The notes beneath the pieces are model-generated. The model was not told the DNA's origin and did no database searches. It saw only the letters and a list, made by a program, of their open reading frames with translations. Shown piece after piece: positions 20,290-30,855 of a stretch of 64,000 nucleotides of DNA. The stretch is from positions 3,286,001 through 3,350,000 of the forward strand of contig NZ_AP025470.1 in the NCBI RefSeq assembly GCF_024347375.1, given 5' to 3'. This stretch comes from Vibrio coralliirubri (GTDB lineage Bacteria > Pseudomonadota > Gammaproteobacteria > Enterobacterales > Vibrionaceae). Position 1 is the first letter of the stretch, and the number at the start of each line of letters is the position of its first letter. Position numbers and translations under genes: made by a program.

Positions 20290-21759
20290 TTACATCATAA
20301 CAACATCAAACTGCTCTTGTATGTACAGAGGCTCAGCCTGGATTTTAACTTGCTTACCAATAAAGACTTCAAGCTCCGCAAGCGCATGAGATTCATCGCC
20401 CTCTAACGCCTCAGCTACGGCAGCTGCCGCATAGACCACAAATTTATCGGCGTCGTACGCACGGTTCACTCGCGTGATCTCTCGAAGAATTTCATAACAA
20501 ACGGTTTCAACTGTCTTCACACTGCCGCGGCCTTCACAAGCAGGACAGCTCGAACACAGGATATGCTCAATACTTTCACGAGTACGTTTACGAGTCATCT
20601 CAACCAAACCAAGCTGCGTGAAGCCATTAATATTGGTTTTCACACGGTCTTTGTCGAGCGCAGCCTCTAATGAAGTTAGTACTCGCTTACGATGTTCCTC
20701 AGACAACATATCAATAAAGTCGATAATGATAATGCCACCTAAGTTACGTAGACGCAGCTGACGAGCAATCGCTTGAGTCGCTTCTACATTGGTGTTGAAA
20801 ATCGTCTCTTCTAGATTACGACGACCAACAAACGCGCCAGTGTTGATATCAACCGTGGTCATCGCTTCAGTTTGGTCGATAATCAGATATCCACCAGACT
20901 TTAATTCAACTTTACGATCCAATGAACGCTGAATTTCGTTCTCGGTATCGTACATATCAAAGATAGGCTTATCACCTTCATACAGCTCAAGCTTGTCTGT
21001 CAGCTCAGGCACGTATTCAGAGGTAAACTCTTTTAGATTTTCATATTCTAGACGAGAATCGACCTGAATCTTGCTCAGCTCAGTACCGACAAAGTCACGC
21101 AAGATACGCTGGCTTAAGCAAAGCTCACCATACAAACGAGTACGCGCCTTGTGCTTACCACGACGCTCTAATACTTTTAACCATAATCGCTTCAAGAATG
21201 CGGCATCTTGTGCCAACTCATTTGAATCTGCACCTTCTGCGGCAGTGCGGATGATGAAGCCACCATGTTCGTCACAGTAACGAGACACGACTTTTTTAAG
21301 GCGGTTACGTTCAGACTCGCTGTCGATACGTTGAGATACACCAACATGACTTGCGCCCGGCATAAATACCAAATAGCGAGACGGCAGAGTGATATCAGTG
21401 GTTAAGCGGGCACCTTTAGTACCAAGAGGGTCTTTGACCACTTGCACCACAATGTCTTGCCCTTGACGAACAAGCTCTGAAATATCACGAACCTGGAATT
21501 GCTTCTTTTCGTTTTCAGCGACACATTCAGTGTGTGGGACAATATCAGAGGCGTGTAAAAAAGCTGCTTTCTCAAGGCCTATATCCACAAAAGCCGCCTG
21601 CATTCCCGGAAGAACACGGCTTACACGTCCTTTATAGATATTTCCTACGATACCGCGTCGAGCATCTCGTTCGACATGGATCTCTTGAAGAGCCCCCCCT
21701 TCAATCATGGCCACACGAGTTTCACTCGGGGTCACGTTCAGCAACAATTCAGCACTCAT
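20290..21759 (-). CDS. rng: ribonuclease G
   Basis: A 489-residue endoribonuclease of the RNase E/G family that matures the 5' end of 16S rRNA and degrades mRNAs. The N-terminal S1 domain starts at GIVGNIYKGRVSRVLPGMQAAFVDIG. The catalytic DNase I-like core carries the Mg-binding aspartates in TTVDINTG and IIDFIDM. The zinc link CSSCPACEGRG (about residue 405) joins subunits. It lacks the long C-terminal scaffold of RNase E. Located between maf and yhdP, the classical mre-maf-rng order. Confidence 0.95.
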   Translation of the reverse strand: MSAELLLNVTPSETRVAMIEGGALQEIHVERDARRGIVGNIYKGRVSRVLPGMQAAFVDIGLEKAAFLHASDIVPHTECVAENEKKQFQVRDISELVRQGQDIVVQVVKDPLGTKGARLTTDITLPSRYLVFMPGASHVGVSQRIDSESERNRLKKVVSRYCDEHGGFIIRTAAEGADSNELAQDAAFLKRLWLKVLERRGKHKARTRLYGELCLSQRILRDFVGTELSKIQVDSRLEYENLKEFTSEYVPELTDKLELYEGDKPIFDMYDTENEIQRSLDRKVELKSGGYLIIDQTEAMTTVDINTGAFVGRRNLEETIFNTNVEATQAIARQLRLRNLGGIIIIDFIDMLSEEHRKRVLTSLEAALDKDRVKTNINGFTQLGLVEMTRKRTRESIEHILCSSCPACEGRGSVKTVETVCYEILREITRVNRAYDADKFVVYAAAAVAEALEGDESHALAELEVFIGKQVKIQAEPLYIQEQFDVVMM

Positions 21760-21779
21760 GGTGCACCTCAGATTAGTAA

Positions 21780-22403
21780 TTATAAGAATTCTTGCAGTAG
21801 CTGGTCCGTTTCAAATAAAGGTAAGCCGACAACGGCGTAATAACTACCTTCGATTCGGGTGACAAAACGTCCGCCCAAACCTTGGATCCCATAGCTACCG
21901 GCTTTATCGCATGGCTCCCCTGTTTGCCAGTATTGTTCTATTTCTTTTTCACTGAGGGGTTTAAACCATACGTCGGTAATAATGATTTCTGTTCTTTGTT
22001 TTTCTTCTGAAACCACAGAAACCGCCGTCATCACTTGGTGACGTTCATTCGCTAACTGAGTAAGCATGCGCTTAGAGTCAGCAAAATCGGTCGGTTTCTC
22101 AAGCACTTGCCCTTGGCTTACGACGACTGTGTCAGAACCAAGAACGACTATATCAGAGCCATGATCTACAGTATCAGAACTAGGAACGACATGCTGCCTT
22201 TCAGAAGGGTTATCTTTCAATAAAGACAACGCAGCTAAAGCTTTATCTAAAGATAGTCGCTTAACATATTCTTCGGCGGTTTCTTGAGCGTGTTTACACT
22301 CTTCAACATCGGTTACGAGGACAGAGAACTCATAACCGAGTTGAGATAGCAATTCTTTGCGGCGTGGAGAGCCGGATGCCAAAACTAAATGTTTCTTTTC
22401 CAT
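21780..22403 (-). CDS. maf: Maf-like nucleoside triphosphate pyrophosphatase (YhdE type)
   Basis: A 207-residue Maf protein; relatives hydrolyse dTTP/UTP (YhdE) and influence septation. The N-terminal motif LASGSPRRKELL is intact, as is the central VVLGSDTVV with the catalytic Asp, EKP, and the C-terminal DKAGSYGIQGLGG. The start chosen is the ATG at 22401-22403 with GAGG upstream. The protein carries an unusual insertion: the GSDT segment is present as three tandem heptads (VVPSSDT, VDHGSDI, VVLGSDT), encoded by three 21-bp repeats at about 22126-22188. The last heptad lies in the normal catalytic position. Confidence 0.9.
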   Translation of the reverse strand: MEKKHLVLASGSPRRKELLSQLGYEFSVLVTDVEECKHAQETAEEYVKRLSLDKALAALSLLKDNPSERQHVVPSSDTVDHGSDIVVLGSDTVVVSQGQVLEKPTDFADSKRMLTQLANERHQVMTAVSVVSEEKQRTEIIITDVWFKPLSEKEIEQYWQTGEPCDKAGSYGIQGLGGRFVTRIEGSYYAVVGLPLFETDQLLQEFL

Positions 22404-22410
22404 CGTCACG

Positions 22411-22899
22411 CTACCTCACATGCCAATGACGACGCACACGTCTCATTAATAAAAACATCCAAGGCCAAAGTATACAGTTTATCAATGCGCTCCATAACGA
22501 TAACGGATTGAAAACAACATCTTGGATCAAATATTCACCAAAGAAGATCAACACCTCAAACAAGACCGTTAACGCGGCAATGATCATCGCTTGCTGCCAT
22601 AACGCCATGTTACGAATGACGAGGAAGTTCATCGCAATAATGTACATCACTATTGCCATCATCATGCCTCGAATACCCAGAGTAGAGCCGATCAAAAGGT
22701 CCCACAATAAGCCTAGAATCAAAGCACTACCCACGTTAACACGATGCGGTAGAGCCAGAACCCAGTAACACGTAACCAGCAGTAACCAAGAGGGTCTAAA
22801 TAAATCTAAGCTACCAGGCCAAGGGATCGTCTGCAGAATCAGTGCTATTAAAAATGAGCAAAAAATTACTACCTTGCTTCTCAAAACGCTATTGGCCAT
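22411..22899 (-). CDS. mreD: rod shape-determining protein MreD
   Basis: A 162-residue integral membrane protein with about five hydrophobic segments, part of the elongasome that links MreB filaments to peptidoglycan synthesis. The short basic N-terminus, the first helix and GLLWDLLIGSTLGIRGMMM are typical of MreD. Its start overlaps the mreC stop by 11 bases, indicating translational coupling. Confidence 0.93.
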   Translation of the reverse strand: MANSVLRSKVVIFCSFLIALILQTIPWPGSLDLFRPSWLLLVTCYWVLALPHRVNVGSALILGLLWDLLIGSTLGIRGMMMAIVMYIIAMNFLVIRNMALWQQAMIIAALTVLFEVLIFFGEYLIQDVVFNPLSLWSALINCILWPWMFLLMRRVRRHWHVR

Positions 22900-23776
22900 C
22901 TTCGCCCTCTAACAATGCTTGTTCTATGCTCGATTGATCCGCTTGCATCTGTTTGTTTTCATCAGGCCATACAAGCAGCAAGTATCTGAGCTTATCGAAC
23001 TCAACCACAGGCTCTGCTTTAATCACAGCGAACTCACGTTTCGGGTCGTAATCAACGGCAGTAACATAGGCGACTGGATAACCTTCTGGATATACACCAC
23101 CAAGACCCGATGTCACCAACAGATCTTCTTCTTGTATATCGGTACTGGTTGGAATGTGCTCTAGTTGGATCTCATCAATCATGCCATTGCCCGAAGCAAT
23201 CACACGGATGTCATTACGAATAACCTGAACAGGGATCGCATTGTTTGCATCAGTGAGTAGTAACACACGACTATTATGAGCAGCAACGAAAGTGACTTGG
23301 CCGACAATGCCTTTTTCGTTTATCACCGGTTGACCCTCATACACCCCATCAATCTGACCTTTGTCGATCACGACTTGATGGCGATATGGAGAAGTGTCTA
23401 CCGCCATAACTTCTGTGACGACTTTCTTCTCATCACGGATAAACGGCGAGCCTAACAGCTTACGAAGGCGCTTGTTTTCTTCTTGATATTGCTCAAGCAG
23501 AATCAGCTCGCTCTTCAGACGCAAGACTTCTCGTTTAATATTATGGTTGGATTCAATTAACCCTTTGCGAGTGCTAAAACGGTCGTAAACACCATCGAAC
23601 ATAGTGCGAGGCAAGTTGGCTGCATATTGAATAGGCGCAACCATGCTGTTTAATAGATAGCGAACATTTGAGAAAGCATCTAAACGACTATCAGCCAGCA
23701 TAAGGCTGGCTGATAAAATTACAGCAAAAAACAGGCGCAATTGTAGAGAGGGACCTCTACCAAAAATTGGCTTCAT
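22889..23776 (-). CDS. mreC: rod shape-determining protein MreC
   Basis: A 295-residue bitopic protein: short cytoplasmic tail (GRGPSLQLRLF), one TM helix (about residues 12-30), a periplasmic coiled coil (about 70-110, LRLKSELILLEQYQEENKRL), then the double beta-barrel domain with INEKGIVGQVTFVAAHNSRVLLLTD and the characteristic VTSGLGGVYPEGYPVAYV. It bridges MreB and the penicillin-binding proteins in the elongasome. Second gene of mreBCD. Confidence 0.95.
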   Translation of the reverse strand: MKPIFGRGPSLQLRLFFAVILSASLMLADSRLDAFSNVRYLLNSMVAPIQYAANLPRTMFDGVYDRFSTRKGLIESNHNIKREVLRLKSELILLEQYQEENKRLRKLLGSPFIRDEKKVVTEVMAVDTSPYRHQVVIDKGQIDGVYEGQPVINEKGIVGQVTFVAAHNSRVLLLTDANNAIPVQVIRNDIRVIASGNGMIDEIQLEHIPTSTDIQEEDLLVTSGLGGVYPEGYPVAYVTAVDYDPKREFAVIKAEPVVEFDKLRYLLLVWPDENKQMQADQSSIEQALLEGEDGQ

Positions 23777-23822
23777 TCTATATTTGGTCCTAGAGCTACA
23801 TTTGATCCTATAGACAAGGTCC

Positions 23823-23860
23823 TAGGCTCTTTACATAAAACTAGATAAGAAAAGAGCCTA
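23823..23860 (-). other. hairpin in the mreB-mreC intergenic region
   Basis: A 10-bp perfect inverted repeat (TAGGCTCTTT / AAAGAGCCTA) with an 18-base loop lies just after the mreB stop. Without a T-run it may be an mRNA-stabilising or processing structure rather than a full terminator, which would favour more MreB than MreC/MreD. Confidence 0.55.
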
Positions 23861-23870
23861 ACACTAGATA

Positions 23871-24923
<1,053 letters not shown>

Positions 24924-24966
24924 TCATCCTGCAAGAATTAGAAGACAAAAATTGCACTAAATGTAC

Positions 24967-24995
24967 CAATGCCTTGCTGTTACGGCAAGGCATTG
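24967..24995 (-). terminator. hairpin between mshQ and mreB
   Basis: Perfect 11-bp stem CAATGCCTTGC / GCAAGGCATTG with a 7-base loop, 70 bp beyond the mshQ stop. It most likely ends the MSHA structural transcript before mreB, although the T-run after it on the minus strand is weak. Confidence 0.6.
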
Positions 24996-25064
24996 AAGTA
25001 CAAACATGGACTGAAACCCGCAATTTCTTACAGATTCCTAACTTAAGGGGCAAAAATTATATTA

Positions 25065-28000
25065 TTACTGACCTGTTAAGCCACTTTCACCTCGGTAGAT
25101 CACACGATCGTTACCACGGTAGATGCCAAATGTGACGACGGTGGAGGGATCTTCATCACCTAGTTGGCGCCAGTTGTAACGTAGCCATGGTTGATCTTGA
25201 CCACCACCACTACATGAGATGTTATTTCCGCCATCGCTATCAGGCTCAGAGGCATCCATTCTCAACCACAGACGAACTTGCTCACGTGGCGCATCTGTTC
25301 CTACTGGCGTATTTTGGTTTGCTGTGACGTCTTCCTCGCCATCATCAACACTTCCATTACCGCTCAGTGAAGCTAATGTTGTTGTCACCCCTTCACTATG
25401 CCAAATAACTTGTTTACAAGTATTTGAGCCATTGAAGGTACTGCGATTATCATCATCGTTAACAACAAACTCGCTGCCATCCCAGAACTCAGCACGCAGT
25501 GGAATCGTCAAAGTAGTACCAGAATTGCCACCAATATCATCTAGCGCCATTCGGCCATAGCGAACATCTGGTTGTGCTAGCAACAGCTGATCTAATGCTC
25601 CTACATCACTGCCAGTCATTTTGAACCTGGTAGGATCAACACTTTCAGTAATAGTTAAACTCAATTGTGTATCAATACTATTATCACCGGTTGAATTAAA
25701 TGGGCCATCGATTGTTGTCGTAGGCTGATTGAAATTCAGACGTTGCCATTGTGCATTATCAAAAGAAGCGTCCCAAACAGCACCGCTAGTCCAATGAAGC
25801 TTTCCGAGCGCACTTGAAAGAATATTAACCCTATCAGAGTATGCCCCAGTTAAATCAAATGCAGCTTTCAGGCTAGCATTAAAATACTGATAATTAGCTG
25901 TGGGCAAACTAGGGGTGTTTGCATTGTAAGCAGTCACTGTAAACTGAACTTTTTTAAAGTCTTGGGACATATAAGTAAAGCCAGCTTGGTTGTCTGGTTC
26001 AGTCCAAGCCGTGTCAGTAATTTTGAAGTAATCTGGATAAAAACGACCTATATTCTTATTTCCGGAGAATCCACCAAGAATCTTGCCGTAAAAGCTGCTC
26101 GAATCTTCAGTCACTTCAAAATTTATACTGCCAACTTCTGAGTAATTTAATCTCTTGAATTTATATCCTTTATCAGCGAGTGCTATATCAGAACTCGATT
26201 GATTCAGTTGATTAGTTGGTTCTAAGCTACCCAGTACTGCACCACCATTACTAGGTGTATCCAGAGTATGAGTTGCAACAACAGCACCAGAGGACAGCAA
26301 GTAGTTTTGTGTTACTAAGTTATTGTTACACGAAGGGTTAGCGTTACTCGAGAATCGAATTGGTTTAGCAAACACGTCAAACTCTTCCCCCGCTGCAACA
26401 AACGCATTCCCACCACTGCTGTTACCACCGGAGTCGTTATCCGTACAAATTGCAAATTGCCAAGGGCGAGAATTCACTAAGAAGCTACCAGAAAGTTTAT
26501 CAATACCACTCTCAGGGCAACCCGACATCTCACTACAATCAAAGGTGCTGTCGGTCAGAGTTACTTTGAACTGACCTGACTCTTGAATCGAAAGTGTGTC
26601 GGTTGTTTCACCGTTATCACTCACCTCAAAATCAGGCGTATAATCTAATAAGGTTCTCGCACTATTTCCGTTCGCAGGTTGAACGATACCTAAACTAACT
26701 TTAGGGGTGCCTACATAATCTTGTGATAAAGAAGAATCTTGTGAATTACAAGAGGATACCTTTGCCGTCACTAGATAGTCATCACCAGCCACAACAAACT
26801 GTTCATCAACATCGAACTTATAGGGTACAAAGTTAATTTTTGATGCAGCCGTTTCTAAATCACCATTCCAAGTACCACTGACATTATAACTCTCTAATTT
26901 AGATGAAGATAAGTACAAAGTTTTTTGCCCATTTACAAAGTTACTTTGGTAATCTCCCGAAGATGTAGAGCAACTGGTTCCATTCTCATCTTCACACCAC
27001 TTTCCAGTAGAATTTGGTGTATGTGATGCAGTGAAGTTATCTTGAACAGTGCTAATCACGTTGCCATCATCATCTACAACTTTAAACTCGACCTCTGCGA
27101 CCTCACAGGTTAAAACATGTGAATATTTTGGGGTAACGACAAGAGAACCAGTTGGAAGTGGAGGAAGTGGACAGCTGTAGTCAGGCTTATTAATAGTTAC
27201 GTTAGAGTTAAATTGGGTCGTTCGTGCCGTTACTGCACCTTCGACTGAGGATTGGTTTAATTCAAGGTAATCCGCAAGAATAAACCCTTTAAATATCGAG
27301 TTACTTCCTTCAAAGATCACTTTAGCATCTGGTGCATAGATTATTGGATAGGCATCTTCCGAAGATATTTCAACTCTATTTGAGAACCGAATTTCATCAA
27401 TGACATTGAGTTGACTTCCTGACTCAAAAATAAATTGAGTCGATCCTGAGCTGTATTTAAACGAGCCAAATGTTACTGAAGATAGCTTAGGGATAACTAA
27501 CTCAACATCACTACCGTTTGATATGTTTAAGTTTGAAATATAAATGCCGTCCTTAAGCTTCACTCGAACAACATTATAATCAGAACCCCACTTATTAAGC
27601 GTCAAACTAGCAAGGTTTTTCTCTATAGTAACTTCAACATTTCGCCCACTTTCTTGATATGAACATAACGATGAACCAGCGCCACATGAAAGGGCTATGT
27701 TGTCATTACCAGCGTTTAAAATAAGTGAATCACTAGGTGTTTGTGTTGGCACAGAAACGACATTTGCACCGTCGACTTTACGCAAACTATTCAATGAATC
27801 ATTGTTTCCGAGATCGCAACCGTATTGCCCATCACAAATAGGGTTGTTATATATTTTATCTAATGTGTCATAATTCGCATGATCGAAACCTAACATTAAG
27901 TATTGCTGCATTGCATGACGCAAACTCGGGGAATCATCATAGAATTGGTAGTCATCAGACTTAGTATTTAGATATCGAGATATATAATCGTCAGACCAAC

Positions 28001-29693
28001 CCAAAAAACGAACCGAGTTGTTAGTGACAGTAAGTTCGCTATTCACTCCAGTCCAGCTTTGGATTGGTTCCGGAAACAAGTTACACACGTTAACCGGAAT
28101 CTCGACCTCGGGAATTTCAAATGCGAAATAGCCTACTGATTCATAAGCACCATGTTTACGAGTACTAAGAGAAGTAGCATCCTCATCAAATGCGAATGTA
28201 AATTGCGACACTCCTTCACTCACATACTGCTTACAATACCGTAACCAACCACCATCACCACCATTTCGGGTTTGCTTATTAGCAATAACACCAAACTTAT
28301 TAAAACTTTGATGTAGTGATATTTCATTATTCAGGCATGACCAACCAATAGATTTATCTGGTTCTATCTCGATTTTCTGGTTGTAAGTACCCGGAGCTTG
28401 AAAAAACTCAATTTTTGATGATTTAGATTCGTCCTGACCTGAAAAAGTAGGGACAGCTAAATAAGCGATTTTCTTAGCTGAAGAAGTTGGCCCTTGTCGA
28501 CCACGCTCTAAAGCAAGCTTGAATTTTTGGTTAGTTAAACCAGAAATAGCAGTCGTCGCCCAGTCTCGATCCTTACCTTGAACTTGAGCCATAATCACGG
28601 GGTTTGCAATATCACCGCCCTGGTATGAAACGGTTTCCCAATCAGAACTGCCACAAGCATTGCCTTTGCATTGAGCCTTAGAAGTTATGATATTGCCAGC
28701 TTCACCATAAACCTTGGAACCATTGTGATCGTAAAATGTTAGCCTTCCGGGTTCGGTAACAAAATAATAAATCGGTGACATTCGATCTGTTGAGCTATAA
28801 CTCTCAGCCGATTCACTCTCAATTGTTGCACCTTTCTTCGAATCCCAAATAGTCGCAACACTAGCCTTTGTTGGTACGCTATTCACGATATCATCAGGAT
28901 CGATAGTCGACATTAAAAATACAATTGGATTCTCATATTGTTTTTGGAACAACAAGTTACAACCATGAGTACAATCCATCCCTTCAATAGACCCAAACTC
29001 ATAGGATACGTCTTCTAACTCAGGCGGATTAGTAATGTTACAAAGTGATTGATAAGTATCCACAGGACAGTTTCTATTTGAGTAATTACAGTTAGCATCA
29101 TCGATCCCACAATAAAAATCAGAGCTCTCATACTCTTTATCATCAGCAACCACTCGCCCACAAATAGATGAGCCTTTTACAATTGCGTCATCATCAGCCT
29201 TAATTGCTCGAGTAGATGAAAATATATAACTCCCTCCAAAGTCGGGTTCCAACTTCACATCATCATGTGTAGATACAACTTGACCATCACAGACCACAGC
29301 ACCTTTGAGCACAATATCGTTCTTGGCAGTTAAGTTACCATAAATTACAGATTGCCCCTTGTCAGTGGTTATCCCTTTATTTGCGACAAAATTGATTGGT
29401 GCGTCTGAGCTACCAATTTGGCTGTCTTCTATTTGGATATCGCTATTTGAAGTAATAGTAACAGGAGCCCCAGTAGAGTTGACAATGCTGTCACCCTCGG
29501 CCAAATATATCTTGCCATTACAACGATTCTGATTCGCAACCCAATTCCCCTGACAATATCCAGTATCATGCGGGAATACATATGTTGTCCCTGCATACAC
29601 CGAATATGAAGAAAATAAAAATATTATTAAGGGTAATACTAAAACCAAAGCTCTAATGCTTCCTGTTCCTACATATGCCTTTAATCGATGCAT
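25065..29693 (-). CDS. mshQ: MSHA biogenesis protein MshQ (large secreted/adhesin-like)
   Basis: A 1542-residue protein ending the MSHA structural operon. The start is the ATG at 29691-29693 with AAGGAG upstream, 3 bases past the mshP stop. Residues ~1-35 are a signal peptide. Residues ~36-200 look like a beta-helix built of short repeats (NSDIQIEDSQIG, KNDIVLKGAVVCDG) with many cysteines. Residues ~230-545 contain about three tandem copies of a module with NPIVF/NPVIM starts and FKLALERGRQG...KKIAYLAVP or GAYESVGYFAFEIP ends, resembling H-type lectin repeats. A second beta-helix-like stretch lies at ~700-880. The C-terminal ~650 residues match the DUF6701 region of MshQ and end WLRYNWRQLGDED...GIYRGNDRVIYRG. 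The molecular role is not established; a tip or surface adhesin is inferred. Confidence 0.85.
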   Translation of the reverse strand: MHRLKAYVGTGSIRALVLVLPLIIFLFSSYSVYAGTTYVFPHDTGYCQGNWVANQNRCNGKIYLAEGDSIVNSTGAPVTITSNSDIQIEDSQIGSSDAPINFVANKGITTDKGQSVIYGNLTAKNDIVLKGAVVCDGQVVSTHDDVKLEPDFGGSYIFSSTRAIKADDDAIVKGSSICGRVVADDKEYESSDFYCGIDDANCNYSNRNCPVDTYQSLCNITNPPELEDVSYEFGSIEGMDCTHGCNLLFQKQYENPIVFLMSTIDPDDIVNSVPTKASVATIWDSKKGATIESESAESYSSTDRMSPIYYFVTEPGRLTFYDHNGSKVYGEAGNIITSKAQCKGNACGSSDWETVSYQGGDIANPVIMAQVQGKDRDWATTAISGLTNQKFKLALERGRQGPTSSAKKIAYLAVPTFSGQDESKSSKIEFFQAPGTYNQKIEIEPDKSIGWSCLNNEISLHQSFNKFGVIANKQTRNGGDGGWLRYCKQYVSEGVSQFTFAFDEDATSLSTRKHGAYESVGYFAFEIPEVEIPVNVCNLFPEPIQSWTGVNSELTVTNNSVRFLGWSDDYISRYLNTKSDDYQFYDDSPSLRHAMQQYLMLGFDHANYDTLDKIYNNPICDGQYGCDLGNNDSLNSLRKVDGANVVSVPTQTPSDSLILNAGNDNIALSCGAGSSLCSYQESGRNVEVTIEKNLASLTLNKWGSDYNVVRVKLKDGIYISNLNISNGSDVELVIPKLSSVTFGSFKYSSGSTQFIFESGSQLNVIDEIRFSNRVEISSEDAYPIIYAPDAKVIFEGSNSIFKGFILADYLELNQSSVEGAVTARTTQFNSNVTINKPDYSCPLPPLPTGSLVVTPKYSHVLTCEVAEVEFKVVDDDGNVISTVQDNFTASHTPNSTGKWCEDENGTSCSTSSGDYQSNFVNGQKTLYLSSSKLESYNVSGTWNGDLETAASKINFVPYKFDVDEQFVVAGDDYLVTAKVSSCNSQDSSLSQDYVGTPKVSLGIVQPANGNSARTLLDYTPDFEVSDNGETTDTLSIQESGQFKVTLTDSTFDCSEMSGCPESGIDKLSGSFLVNSRPWQFAICTDNDSGGNSSGGNAFVAAGEEFDVFAKPIRFSSNANPSCNNNLVTQNYLLSSGAVVATHTLDTPSNGGAVLGSLEPTNQLNQSSSDIALADKGYKFKRLNYSEVGSINFEVTEDSSSFYGKILGGFSGNKNIGRFYPDYFKITDTAWTEPDNQAGFTYMSQDFKKVQFTVTAYNANTPSLPTANYQYFNASLKAAFDLTGAYSDRVNILSSALGKLHWTSGAVWDASFDNAQWQRLNFNQPTTTIDGPFNSTGDNSIDTQLSLTITESVDPTRFKMTGSDVGALDQLLLAQPDVRYGRMALDDIGGNSGTTLTIPLRAEFWDGSEFVVNDDDNRSTFNGSNTCKQVIWHSEGVTTTLASLSGNGSVDDGEEDVTANQNTPVGTDAPREQVRLWLRMDASEPDSDGGNNISCSGGGQDQPWLRYNWRQLGDEDPSTVVTFGIYRGNDRVIYRGESGLTGQ

Positions 29694-29696
29694 CAA

Positions 29697-30125
29697 CTAC
29701 TCCTTCACCCAAACTTCTTGAATACGTTGTACTTGGTTGACACCTGAACCACAGATAGCTGTTGATTCTATTTTGAAAAAGCCAACGCCATCTAACACGC
29801 CGATTTGTCGACAAGTTAATTGATCTACAGTACAGATGGTCGACATACCACTACTCACTTGACTTGAGTTTAAGTTGCTACACACAGTGCTCACACTCGT
29901 TGAAACCGCAGGTGAAACAGTCAAAGGGTAAACTTGGGTGAGTGCCCACTCATTAGCGGAGTGTGCTAATAGCCAAGCCTGTGTTCCAAGTTGTTTGCGG
30001 GTCAATGTATCGTGATTTGACCACTGGACCTGCATCAAAGAAGTCGCGAGGAAGCCCATCACCACAATAACAAATACTGCGACAACCAAAACACTGCCTT
30101 GTTGGGATGATTTACTATGGCGCAT
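29697..30125 (-). CDS. mshP: MSHA biogenesis protein MshP
   Basis: A 142-residue minor-pilin-like protein (PilX type) with an N-terminal hydrophobic helix (GSVLVVAVFVIVVMGFLATS). It lacks the strict prepilin G/FTLIE motif, as PilX-like proteins often do. Four cysteines (CSNL, CTVD, CRQ, CGSG) suggest disulfides. The start chosen is the ATG at 30123-30125, which overlaps the mshO stop by 11 bases and gives coupling; a longer in-frame reading from 30182 lies wholly inside mshO. Confidence 0.82.
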   Translation of the reverse strand: MRHSKSSQQGSVLVVAVFVIVVMGFLATSLMQVQWSNHDTLTRKQLGTQAWLLAHSANEWALTQVYPLTVSPAVSTSVSTVCSNLNSSQVSSGMSTICTVDQLTCRQIGVLDGVGFFKIESTAICGSGVNQVQRIQEVWVKE

Positions 30126-30855
30126 TAAGTACCTGCACATCTTGTTGGTAAACACTGATTTCGTTGTTTTGCTCAAGTACAAGATCGATATGAATCACAC
30201 CACCTCTTTGTAAACTTGGTTCTTCGTAACGAAAATTACTTTCAGAATAATTGATGCTATCCGCAACGGTCACTCCATTACGCTGGATTAGACCTTGATT
30301 TTGAATAGTATCGTTCACCAAACAGTAACTCACAGAAGCACTTTCATCATAGATATAGTGGCGCTGAGCGATTGAGTGGCTACTAATACTGACAGAAGGA
30401 GCAGTAAATACATTACCTGTCGAAACCAAGCCCGACACAGGAATTCGCTTAGTTGAACCAGCCACCAACTCCGAGTAAGTGGTTGGATTGATAATAAGGA
30501 AATCATCTGCATCGAGAATTGGGGAGTCTTGGCCAATAATAAAATTCAGTTCATCTGTCGCTTCATCAAGGTGATAAAAGCCTGAGTACTTAATAGCGTA
30601 GAAGGTAAGACATTTTTGAGCAAAAGCCGAAGCCGGAGTAATACTCGAATCAAAACTGTTAGGGACCGCGTGACTGATTTCTCGCGACATTTTCTCAACA
30701 ACAAACTGCCCTTTTACTTGCACCTTTTGTCTATCGATAGTGTCGACATAACCTTTCATGCCGTATTCAACAAAGCCTGCGATCGCTAAGCCAATCACAC
30801 CTACGACGACAATCGTTACAATCATCTCAATTAAGGTGAAACCACGTTGCTTCAT
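30115..30855 (-). CDS. mshO: MSHA minor pilin MshO
   Basis: A 246-residue type IV prepilin-like protein. The N-terminus MKQRGFTLIEMIVTIVVVGVIG is a class IVa prepilin signal, cut before Phe by the prepilin peptidase and then N-methylated, followed by the hydrophobic assembly helix with Glu5 preserved. The large C-terminal domain resembles PilW-type minor pilins. It starts at the last base of mshD (1-base overlap) and overlaps mshP. Confidence 0.88.
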   Translation of the reverse strand: MKQRGFTLIEMIVTIVVVGVIGLAIAGFVEYGMKGYVDTIDRQKVQVKGQFVVEKMSREISHAVPNSFDSSITPASAFAQKCLTFYAIKYSGFYHLDEATDELNFIIGQDSPILDADDFLIINPTTYSELVAGSTKRIPVSGLVSTGNVFTAPSVSISSHSIAQRHYIYDESASVSYCLVNDTIQNQGLIQRNGVTVADSINYSESNFRYEEPSLQRGGVIHIDLVLEQNNEISVYQQDVQVLNAP

